A stretch of DNA of 64,000 nucleotides from Aspidapion aeneum (lineage: Eukaryota; Arthropoda; Insecta; Coleoptera; Brentidae). Both the position numbers and the translations under genes were made by a program. The notes beneath the pieces were generated by a model. It had not been told where the DNA came from. It ran no database searches and worked only from the letters and a program-made list of their open reading frames with translations. The DNA lies in contig OY755039.1 in assembly GCA_963576565.1 (NCBI GenBank), positions 138,569,369 to 138,633,368 on the forward strand, written 5' to 3'. Below are positions 54,832-64,000 of the stretch, piece after piece (within the stretch, counting starts at the first letter, position 1; every line of letters starts with the position of its first letter).

Positions 54832-55048
54832 CGTGAACAGGTCCACATCTAGGGGCCTCAATTTCAAGGAGAGAAAACAGGTAGAGTATAACATGTATTA
54901 ATAAGAGACCGCGATACACCCAATTCCCGTAGAACGCTTTGCAGCGTTGCCAAAGGTAACTGATAAATAACTACAGGCACAGAGGGTCGCAGTCGTTAAG
55001 GAGCAGAGAACCTGAAACATTTGTTTGCGGCGACAGCTATTACTTTAC
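54832..55048. repeat. Dispersed repeat, direct copy of 19447-19663
   Basis: Same blocks in the same order as the copy in the LRR intron. It abuts the truncated end of the LINE. Confidence 0.65.
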
Positions 55049-55380
55049 ATAATTTTTAGTCCACCATACGTGGCTATTAAAAACGTGAAAATTTGATTTT
55101 TGTCCTAAGACATAAATTCATAATTCAACAACACCTCAAACGATCTTAACCCAATATAGTACACAACTTTCTTGTTGGCATTAAATTTTGGTTAGAAAGA
55201 AAGGGTTAAGAAGTAGTAAGTAATATTTAAGCAATTTATACCTTACTATACTTGTTGCATCGAATTTTGTTTAAAAATGTTTGTTTTGTATTTAAACACT
55301 TACAAAAATAAACAGATAACAATTTCATCTAATAATAATGTCACCAAAAAAAAGAAGCTTTATCTCTGAATATTTTCTAC
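55049..55380. other. TOP3B intron, AT-rich
   Basis: No repeat or gene seen. Confidence 0.4.
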
Positions 55381-55507
55381 CTGATTTGGAAGTTTGGACT
55401 TTTCCGGCTTGTACTCGACATTGACCATCTGGGCCCCGCAGTCACAACTGTCTTCCAAAATGACGACTTTCAGGGCATCATCAAACATATTTATAATAGT
55501 GTCGCAC
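55381..55507 (-). CDS. TOP3B: TOP3B exon between the zinc-finger regions
   Basis: After TTTATTTTAG it completes Arg and reads CDTIINMFDDALKVVI, LEDSCDCGAQMVNVEY, KPEKSKLPNQ before a GTAGAA donor. It matches the family segment between the Cys-rich modules (CN.V..F..A..V.V, then D.C..C). Enters in phase 2 and leaves in phase 0, fitting both neighbours. Confidence 0.92.
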
Positions 55508-55756
55508 CTAAAATAAAAAAAATATAATAAATATTAAAATAATTCAAAAATCTGTGGAATTCATTTGGAACCTACGAATTTTAGAGCCTTCCTAATTTAC
55601 TAATTAATATTAGGAATTCACCTAGAAAAAAATTGGTGCAATCTGGAGGAAAAAATGAGCCAAGAGGGAAAAAATACGCAAAATCATTCGGTCTATACTA
55701 TAAAATTTAAAAAAACCTAACCTTATTATTTGAACAAATTTATTTAAAAAAATATA
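55508..55756. other. TOP3B intron, AT-rich
   Basis: Nothing recognised. Confidence 0.4.
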
Positions 55757-57050
55757 TCTGAGGGCACGGCAGTGCCAGGCCAAGTTCGCGTGCCGTAACC
55801 ATCTTTTCTGGAAACATTTCAGCCGATATTTGACCTACCTAAAACTCTACTTCGGAATGAGCTACGAATCTCAAACTTTGCACAGTCGTAGATCTCCATG
55901 GAGTTAACAACCCCTCCAAGTTTCATGGAATTCCATAAAGTAGTTACGAAATTTCAAAAAACCTCGAAATTGCCACTCACTCACTCATGTACAGATCATC
56001 AAAATTCTACTGTACTTCCAGACATGCTACAAAGCTGAAATTTGGCAGACTGATAGAAATTATGACCAAACCCCTGGAAAAAAAACCCCAAAATTCTAAT
56101 TTACTCCCCTCCCCTATACATTTAAAGTTATGTAAAAGTAGCATCGCCCACTTCCAAAAATGCTAGAGAGTTGAGCTTTGGCAGACTGATAGGAACTATG
56201 ATAAAACTATAGGAAAACATCCCAAAATTTTAATTTACTCCCCTCCCCTATACATTTAAAGTTATGTAAAAGTAGCATTGCCCACTTCCAGATATGCTAG
56301 AGAGTTGAGCTTTGGCAGACTGATAGGAACTATGATAAAACTATGGGAAAAAATTAAAGCACCCCAAAATTCTAATTTACTTCCCTCCCCTATAAATGTA
56401 AAGTTAAGTAAAAGTAACATTGCCTACTTCCAGACATGCTAGAGAGCTGAGCTTTGGAAGACCGATAGTAACTATGATAAAGTTATAGAAAAAAATTAAA
56501 ACACCCCAAAATTCTAATTTACTTCCTTCCCCTATAAATGTAAAGTTATGTAAAAGTAACACTGCCCAATTCCAGAAACGGTAGAGAGCTGAACTTTTTA
56601 AGACTGAAAGACAATATGATAAAACTATATGAAAAAATTTAAAAACACCAACATTTTAATTTACTTCCCCCTCCTATAAATGTAAATTTATATAAAACTA
56701 ACATTGCCCACTTCCAGAAACGCTGGAGAGCTGAGCACTGGAATGCTGATAGAAATTATGATAAAACCATGGGAAAAAATTTAAAAAGTCCAATATTTTC
56801 ATTTACTCTCCTCCCCTATAAATGTAAAGTTATGTAAAAGTAACATTGTGCACTTTCAGAAACGCTAGAGAGCTGAGCTTTGGAAGGCTGATAGGAACTA
56901 CGATAAAACCATGGACAAAAATTAAAAAACCTCAAAAATTTAAGTAAGGCATTGCAAAAGTTTTGAATAATATTCCGCATATTTTACTACTTTAAATATT
57001 AAATATTATCCAATTCCTTTAAAAAAGAAGTGAAATCATAACAAAAACAT
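55757..57050. repeat. Tandem array of about seven 130-145 bp units
   Basis: Units contain GCTAGAGAGTTGAGCTTTGG, AGACTGATAGGAACTATGAT and TTAAAGTTATGTAAAAGTA, starting near 56020, 56150, 56282, 56422, 56567, 56715 and 56850. They diverge gradually along the array. The left flank has GGCACGGCAGTGCCAGGCC. Noncoding; origin unknown. Confidence 0.8.
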
Positions 57051-57052
57051 TT

Positions 57053-57405
57053 CAGGTAAAAAAAAGCCAAGTACGCGAAAATGGCATTCCGTAACAAGAA
57101 TTGAGATAAAAGTAAAGCCAAGTTCTCCAATACAAATTTCAAAATGAAAGGTTCTTACTAGTTTGGAAATATATTTCTAAACTTGGCTATTACGGCTGTA
57201 AATGACTCTTAGGCACAGTGCTAAATTGAACATAAAGAAGTTTGGCTGTAATAGCAAAGTTTAAAAAAACATTTCCAAACTAGTAAGAACCTTTTATTTT
57301 GAAATTTGTATTGGAGAACTTGGCTTTACTTTTATCTCAATTCTTTTTACGGAATGCCATTTTCGCGTACTTGGCTTTTTTTTACATGAAATGTTTTTGT
57401 TATGA
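57053..57405. repeat. Palindrome with arms about 155 bp
   Basis: AGCCAAGTACGCGAAAATGG and its complement at the outer ends, GGTTCTTACTAGTTTGG in both arms, short spacer near 57200. It borders the tandem array and may be part of the same element. Confidence 0.8.
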
Positions 57406-57669
57406 TATTTTATTTTTTTCCCACTCTGTAGGTAACTTGTTTTAAAATGTTAATACTTTATAATATTAGGGTTGATCCCCACTACTTGTCCTAAACACCA
57501 TTTACTAAAATTTAGTTTTTGTGAAAAAATCGTGATAAAACCTGTATGTACATGTACATATGTTTATAATTTCAAACCTTTAAAAAACTACCCTTAGCTT
57601 ACATTTATTTTGTTTAAACCCCTTTTTCCCATTAAAGTTTAGTGAAACACTATTTTTGCTACTATAGGT
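57406..57669. other. TOP3B intron, unclassified
   Basis: AT-rich. No feature recognised. Confidence 0.35.
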
Positions 57670-58983
57670 AAATTTAGTGGGAATAAGGACACTGTTGTTC
57701 TGGTAAATATACGTTTTAATCCATCGGTAACGTTTCGACAATGGTTTTTGTCTTCATCAGACTAAAAAGGTTACAACTCATTAGTAAGATAATACAAAAT
57801 ACGGCACATTAATACATCACCAATTAAAAATTATTATTCTTTTCCCAATAAATAACATTTAAAATGACCTTATTGACAATATATTATTTTTTTCCTAAAT
57901 ATTTTTTTCCCTTTTAATGTATATGTAACTGATTTTTTTATTTATTTATATAAAGAAATAATTATGGTTTATTTTTCTTCCTTTTTTTTTTTAAATATAC
58001 ATACATAAAATTTTTTATACAAAGGTTCAAACAATTTTTTGTCACTATAGTAACTGATGGGTGGCTCAATAAAATACGCACAAAGAGATCAATCAGCTAT
58101 TCATATAAAAACAACAATAACAAATAAAACCTGTAGCAAGCCATAATACCATGTAGAAAATAACAACAATGTATACATTATAAACCTATGTTAAAATTTA
58201 AAAAGGACTGTTAAAATATTTAAAATTCCGTACTCACCCTTCAGACTAGATCGTACATTGGAACAACAAAAAACAAGAATTCAAGCACATCAGGAAAACA
58301 AACGGCACAACATTATGTCGGGGATGTCGGGTTTCGTTTTTAATTTTGTGCCGTTTGTTTTCCTGGTGTGCTTGAATTCTTGTTTTTTGTTGTTCCAATG
58401 TACGATCTAGTCTGAAGGGTGAGTACGGAATTTTAAATATTTTAACAGTCCTTTTTAAATTTTAACATAGGTTTATAATGTATACATTGTTGTTATTTTC
58501 TACATGGTATTATGGCTTGCTACAGGTTTTATTTGTTATTGTTGTTTTTATATGAATAGCTGATTGATCTCTTTGTGAGTATTTTATTGAGCCACCCATC
58601 AGTTACTATAGTGACAAAAAATTTTTTGAACCTTTGTATAAAAAATTTTATATATGTATATTAAAAAAAAAAGGAAGAAAAATAAACCATAATTATTTCT
58701 TTATATAAATAAATAAAAAAATCAGTTACATATACATTAAAAGGGAAAAAAATATTTAGGAAAAAAATAATATATTGTCAATAAGGTAATTTCAAATGTT
58801 ATTTATTGGGAAAAGAATAATAATTTTTAATTGGTGATGTATTAATGTGCCGTATTTTGTATTATCTTACTAATGAGTTGTAACCTTTTTAGTCTGATGA
58901 AGACAAAAACCATTGTCGAAACGTTACCGATGGATTAAAACGTATATTTACCAGAACAACAGTGTCCTTATTCCCACTAAATT
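57670..58983. mobile_element. Near-perfect 1.3-kb palindrome with hammerhead-like motifs at both ends
   Basis: The left arm 57670-58310 is the reverse complement of 58346-58983, with very few differences. The spacer is 35 bp (58311-58345, starting CATTATGTCGGGGATGTCGG). Each arm has, near its outer end, CTGATGAA, then GACAA-AAACCA-TTGTC forming a 5-bp stem, then GAAACG (57722-57762 minus; 58892-58928 plus). No coding sequence. The near identity of the arms suggests a recent event or ongoing gene conversion. Confidence 0.9.
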
Positions 58984-59289
58984 TATTTATAGTTGCATTG
59001 CAAGGACGTGATAAGTTTACCAAACTATTTTTGCTATCAATAGCAGTTTGGCTGGAATTTCAAATATAATAACAGTGTGCACATTTGCGCATATTTTAGG
59101 GCTGTTTCTACCCAGAAGTTGAACTTTTTTATATACGCTTTTTTTCGAGTACAGTCCTCAAGTCCCATTGGCGGTCCGGCTATTATTGACCACTGGCCTT
59201 ACCCTTAGTTAAAGTTGTTTAACTTTAAAGAAACAAAAACTAAATTTAAGTACATGGTATTTTGTACAAGTGGGGATCAAGCTTAATAT
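58984..59289. other. TOP3B intron, unclassified
   Basis: AT-rich, no feature recognised. Confidence 0.35.
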
Positions 59290-59530
59290 TATAAAGTATT
59301 GTTGAAGTGTAAACTTCTTTAGGCGCGTTTAGCAGTTTTTGTGGGTAGTGAATTGAACTGAGCCGTCAGGTTTGGCTATGTAACGCTCATTCGGGTTAAG
59401 TCGGCTCCAGCCGAGAGGAACATTCAGCGAGCGATATGATGATGCAGATGAAGGTCAGTATTATTAATTTCGCCTTGTTGAAGTTTACACTTCTGCTGTG
59501 TGGTCTTAAGCACAGACAATTTTTTTATTA
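59290..59530. mobile_element. Small inverted-repeat element
   Basis: GAAGTGTAAACTTCTTTAGG at the left and TTGAAGTTTACACTTCTGC at the right. The right part, GTGTGGTCTTAAGCACA, matches 11336-11410 in inverted orientation. GC-richer centre. Noncoding. Confidence 0.55.
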
Positions 59531-59767
59531 CTTTAAAACAAGCTAATTAAAGTGTAAAAAAAAACTAAATAAAAAAATATTTTTTTAGAATGTTTTTAGG
59601 TTTTTTTCTTAATTTTCCATTTTAGAACAAACGATTTTGCGTATTTTTCTCTCTTCACTTTTTTAAAGTAATTCGTTTTCGACCAAACGGCAAAAAACTG
59701 ATTTTGAGGTCCTTTGAGGCCTTATATCTAGCGAAGCTCAAGGGGGATTTTGGCGAACAATATATCG

Positions 59768-59968
59768 CTTTGCTTTGATAGTGGCACAACTAAAAAAAAT
59801 GCGTTTTTGCGTTTTCTGTAAAAACGGCATATTTGTATTTTCAATCGTTTCCGCTAGAAGGCACTGTGTCGTTATCAAATTACCTGCGGTGTTGCACCAA
59901 CAGCAGCATATCGTTTTAAAAAGCGTTTCCTGAAAATTATCATATTTCCAGTTATGCCACTATCAAAG
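59768..59968. mobile_element. 200-bp MITE
   Basis: GCTTTGATAGTGGCACAACT at the left and AGTTATGCCACTATCAAAGC at the right. Noncoding. Confidence 0.7.
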
Positions 59969-60052
59969 CAAGGCAGCGATATTGGGATGTGTCCCAGATG
60001 CTAAGGAATAATTACATATTATATTATGCAACAATCCAGCTTCCCAAGTAAC

Positions 60053-61918
60053 ATTATTACCACTCAAGGTTTTATTAATTTGGTTCCTAGGTTATTTAGA
60101 GGGTGCTGTTATGGGTTTTAGGATCAATTTGGCTACATAAAGGTAATTTATATTGCCAATTACCTAAAGGGGTGTTATACAACCAAAAAGTGATTTATAA
60201 AGGGAGTATAATAAAACTGATATTCCTTCTGTTCCTTTTAAATACTTTTGGTTTTATTGATTTCTGATTTATAAAGATGGTCTTATAAAACCATTTTACC
60301 TAAAGTTTTTAAAAAGAAATAGATATAAACTTTGGTCATTTAGTTTTTTTCATTACTTTAGGTCATCACAAAAGTGTTTTATAATAAAGCTAAAAGGTTA
60401 TCTTATATCCTTTTGTTTTTATAGTTACCAGTAGTTTAAAAGTAAATATGATTAGATAGGCGGCCATATAGAACCTAGTTTCCTTAAGGTTTTTAAGAGT
60501 GGTAAATATAAACTTTAGACTTTTGGTTTTTGCCATTACTTTTAGGCATTTTAAAAAGGTTTTATAGGAAGGCTTAAAGGTAATCTTAATTCTATTGTAT
60601 TTATAGTTACCCATAGCTGTATATTACATATTATTTAAATAGGCGGCCATATAAAACCTTGTTTCCTTAAGGGTTCTAACAGAAGTAAATACTTTCGTGT
60701 TTTATTTTTTTAGGTATTTCTTGTAAAAATAATAGATATACCTAGGTACAGATTGGTACCTACCTATTGCAAGATTGATTAATTAAAGCCCAATAATTAA
60801 TAATTGTTGAGTTTCCGTCCTCCTGGCTAGGACACCCAGGCCTTGATAAGGCCTGTTTAGACGGCCAATATAAGAGGTTGCCCTCCAACCTGCAGGCACA
60901 ACGAATATCATTGCACTGGCCCTCTCGATTGTGTCGAAATTGCACGATAAAAAACATTTAAGTGTTGAATTATACGCTTTTAAACACTTTAAAAACAAAT
61001 ACAAAAAATTTAAGTGAGTTTATGTTGACTATGTTTACATTGTTCTTTTTTGTTGGTTTCATAAGGGCACTAAAAACTCCTTGTTGCGATACAGTAACAA
61101 ATAAAACCAAGTGACCACTATAAAACCATAATGGCGTATATAAATTTATTGAAAAAATATTGTAAAGAAAATATTTATCTAGTCATTTTAGCAGTGTTTT
61201 TTAATAATAATTTTACTTTAACTTTGATTTATGTAAACCAAACTGACTTTTTTAATGGTGAATAGTGTGAATGATTTTTTTTTAATTTTAAATATTTGTT
61301 ATTTTGTTATCAAAAAACTATTAAAAAGCATTCTTGAGCTGGCGCGCTTGTTTTGAGAGCTTTTCAGATACGATTTTATTAGAAAAATAAACCTGGCAGG
61401 CAATTTGATCATCAACAAAACGACAAACTCGGTATATTTTTATGTGATTAAATAATTATGGGACTCTGACATTTTTGACAATTTTGTGACCTAAATTATT
61501 TTATATAGCCATTGTAAATCTAAAATATCGCCATAGCTTTTATAGGAAAACTTCTTTACTTTAAAGGTATTATGGTATTCAACAGAATCGCCAGGATACC
61601 AAATTACCAAATCTAGTTTTATAATAGGATAGAGGACGTTTCTGAGTTGCTTTTAGAACCTGGCATAATAGCTTTAGGCTCTAAAAGGTTCTATACTGGT
61701 GGAACCGCTAGAGGGCGAAGCTGGAGTTTATTTCTTATGGTTTTATAGTGAGTTTAATACATAGGTTGCCACCACCAATTGGGGAGTCCCATTTAGGTCT
61801 AAGGGGTATATAAGGGTAATGGGAACGTGCTAGCGACCAAACATTGAAACTAATGGTTTTAAGGAAAGGTGCTGGCAACCTTTTAGCTTCTGCTATAAAT
61901 AAAGAAATGTTACTTGGG
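60053..61918. mobile_element. 1.87-kb inverted-repeat element with internal repeats
   Basis: CCCAAGTAACATT and its complement AATGTTACTTGGG at the ends, with TT outside both. Inside are direct repeats of about 170-180 bp (60380-60560 and 60560-60740), sharing ATAGGCGGCCATATA and AGTTTCCTTAAGG-type blocks. A minus-strand reading at 60783-60900 (LNRPYQGLGVLARRTETQQ) is unexplained and short. Class not recognised. Confidence 0.6.
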
Positions 61919-61991
61919 TTGCACCTATTTTTTTCCAAGTTCCAGGGTTTTTTCACCCAATATGACTATAAATAAATTAATATCAATTTAC

Positions 61992-62205
61992 CTGTTACAT
62001 CCAAGTTTCCATTTAGGCCCTGACGATGGATCCAAAACCAATACTCCATACTCGCACTCTGCGCAGTTGCAAACGCCATTGGTGTTAAGACTGTACGCGC
62101 AGGTGGGGTGCGTGCACGAATTACAGCCGTTCGCCTTTTTCATGTCTTTAAAGGGAGGGTTGTTGTAACAGTACGGGCAGAATACAAAACTGCGGCCTTT
62201 GTTAC
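61992..62205 (-). CDS. TOP3B: TOP3B exon with Cys-rich zinc-finger module
   Basis: Reads NKGRSFVFCPYCYNNPPFKD, MKKANGCNSCTHPTCAYSL and CNCAECEYGVLVLDPSSGPK before WKLGCNR and the GTAAAT donor. The CPYC, CNSC, CTHPTC and CNCAEC pairs and VLVLDP(S/T)SGPKWK are hallmarks of the TOP3B C-terminal domain. It enters in phase 1 and leaves in phase 2 (AG), matching the next exon. Upstream exons with the Toprim and catalytic domains are not in the remaining 1.8 kb. Confidence 0.96.
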
Positions 62206-62402
62206 CTATTAAACATATACAGGGTTTGATTGAATAATCAAGGATTAAACTTTATAATTAATTTAACTTAATTCGTTTTAAGAATTATAGGATTGTAGAG
62301 GCAGGAGTTTGTATTAACCAGTCGACGTCTGCATGTTGAAAGAGGATTTTTTTAATCATTAATTTCTGACATTAGATTTACAGAGGACAGTAGATTACGT
62401 AC

Positions 62403-63025
62403 CACGGTGGATAGAATAGACCGGTGTTCGGATTCGAATTTTTCACGTCACTGGTGGTCCAGCTGATGTTTGTAAACAAAAGTTAGATCTGATATGAACA
62501 ACGGAACAACTAATTTTTTTTGAATTTTTTGAAAAATAAGGCAATTTTCGTACTGTTTTCTAGTACATCCTCATAAAATGTAATTTTCTAGACGTAGTGT
62601 CGTTATTTTTTTTAGCCCGCTTTATTTTTTATTACACAAAACTTAAACTACAAGTCAACCTGAATGTGATCGTTTAGTATCAAAGGTGAACCGAGGACTA
62701 TTGGGTAGTAAACAAAGATGTATGTGAGCGGATGATTTTTGAAGGTGAAACGAACACATTATTTTCTTCGAATTTTAATTTTTGTATAAAGAGAAATGAA
62801 GCGGGCTAAAAAAAAATAACGACTGGTATGTCTGAAAAATATTATTTTATAAGAATATACTAAAAAATAGTAGGAAAATTACCTTGGTTTTCAAAAAATT
62901 CAAAAAATATTAGTTGTTCATATCATATCTAACTTTTGTTTCTAAAAATCAGCTGGACTACCAGTGATGTGAAAATTCGACATATATTTAAAAGATCCGA
63001 ACACCGGTCTATTTTATCCACCGTG
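62403..63025. mobile_element. Palindromic MITE with 9-bp target duplication
   Basis: CACGGTGGATAGAATAGACC to its complement GGTCTATTTTATCCACCGTG, flanked on both sides by ATTACGTAC (62394-62402, 63026-63034). Arms of about 230-280 bp; AGCCCGCTT and AAGCGGGCT mark their inner ends. Noncoding. The 9-bp duplication suggests a Mutator-like origin. Confidence 0.85.
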
Positions 63026-63092
63026 ATTACGTACGTCCTAAATATATCTGTATTGCTAAAGCGTATTTAACCAATAATGGAAAATGACGGCT

Positions 63093-63515
63093 ACAAGCGT
63101 TCCGCCATATTGGATTCAATTGAATCCAAACGTATGGCTTGGATTAAAAAATTAAACGCTTTTAATAAAATTTGAAAGGGACTGCTTTCAGATGACGTTG
63201 ATAATTCGTCAATGCGGTGATTTGACGTTGTCAAAAATGGGGTTAATTTTTATTTAAATTTTTGAAAGTTTTTTGGATTTTGGAACCTTTGGAAGACAAA
63301 AATATTATCTTGAGTTGAGTAGCTGCTTACTTGGCTTGTTTTTAAACAAATTAAAAGGTATTTATCCTAAGGTAACTGATAATGGGTGTTTTTAAGCTTA
63401 GAAAAGAGATGGCGCTGAGAGCGCGGCATCCATTATTAGTACCCTTAATTTATCCAAGCCATACGTTTTGGTTCATTTGAAATCCAATATGCCGGCACGC
63501 TTTTAACAGTTATTT
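63093..63515. mobile_element. MITE with GCCATATTGGATT ends
   Basis: GCGTTCCGCCATATTGGATT at the left is inverted at the right as AATCCAATATGCCGGCACGC. CAAACGTATGGCTTGGA lies inside the left end, with TCCAAGCCATACGTTTTGG on the right. The interior shares blocks with 63795-64000. Noncoding. Confidence 0.7.
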
Positions 63516-63794
63516 TCAGAGGCCCTTTCCCAGTATAGATATATTTAAGACGTACGTGCAGTAGAATGACATTGTACATTTGACAATTTTATGGATAATA
63601 CAAAGAACAAGTATATCAATAAAGGCTAAAGATAAAACAGGTTATGAACTCTTAATTTATGAACAACCCTCTGACATGAATAATATTGCGTGTAACTTTA
63701 AAACAAATAAAAATTGATATATTGGTTTTGCGGTTTTTTTTACTTGAAAAGAAGTATACTTTATGCTACTTGACAGGAATACGGAAACGGGATT

Positions 63795-64000
63795 GGATTA
63801 AAAAGTAGAAGCTTTCAATAAAATTTAAAAGGGAATGCTTTCAAATGAGGTTGACAATTTGTCAATGCGGTGATTTGACGTTGTAAAAATTAAAGTTAAT
63901 TTTTATTTTGGATTTAAATTTACGGAAATTATTTCTTTACATTTTGGAACTTTTGGAAGACAAAGCCGTTATCTTAAGTTGACGTAGCCGCTTACTTGTC
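63795..64000. repeat. Second copy of the MITE interior, cut by window edge
   Basis: Direct partner of 63143-63341: AATGCGGTGATTTGACGTTG and CTTTTGGAAGACAAA, then GCCGCTTACTTG. A second member of the same family runs off the right edge. Confidence 0.7.

Overview
The window is nuclear DNA from an animal, almost certainly an insect. Four host genes with GT-AG introns can be rebuilt exon by exon; introns range from 53 bp to more than 8 kb, and the rest is AT-rich DNA packed with transposon remnants. The transposon mix (RTE-like LINEs, ISL2EU, Transib-like, pogo/Tigger, mariner and hAT elements and many foldback MITEs) suits a large repeat-rich insect genome, perhaps a beetle; the order is a guess.

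Host genes. (1) ETFDH, minus strand: three internal exons (8947-9048, 6807-7118, 4241-4451) encode the N-terminal part of mitochondrial electron-transfer-flavoprotein ubiquinone oxidoreductase; the rest lies beyond the left edge. (2) DCTN5 (dynactin p25), plus strand, complete in four exons (10158-12542), head to head with ETFDH. Intron 2 holds a decayed partial copy of exon 3. (3) A secreted leucine-rich-repeat protein, minus strand, complete in four exons (30360 down to 18398, 312 aa), with an 8.3-kb intron full of nested transposons. (4) TOP3B (DNA/RNA topoisomerase 3-beta), minus strand: the last four exons (62205 down to 46233), carrying the zinc-finger Cys pairs, the RGG box and a 16-codon terminal exon.

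Repeat landscape. 1-9 kb (ETFDH introns): foldback MITEs, two elements with a minisatellite core, a decayed RTE LINE and a MULE-like foldback with a perfect 9-bp target duplication. 13.6-14.9 kb: truncated LINE with an FADD reverse transcriptase. 21.9-28.7 kb (LRR intron 1): an internally deleted ISL2EU-like element, a Tc1-like transposase broken by other insertions, a pogo/Tigger element and a 2.4-kb palindrome. 28.7-34.3 kb: two intact copies of a 1.2-kb foldback element, one cleanly splitting an RTE LINE. 35.1-41.9 kb: an RTE LINE whose C-terminal region has expanded into a 39-unit, 145-bp tandem array. 41.9-46 kb: further palindromes and repeats. 46.3-50.7 kb (last TOP3B intron): a mariner element hit twice, in opposite orientations, by a Transib-like element at CGTCG sites. 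50.9-64 kb: more palindromic elements, one with 640-bp arms.

The most notable features are the LINE-derived satellite, the paired Transib-like insertions whose terminus reads CACAGTG, a recurrent hammerhead-like motif in several unrelated repeats, the minimal ISL2EU-like element, and the decayed DCTN5 exon. All readings come from inspection by eye; no alignment or database search was run.
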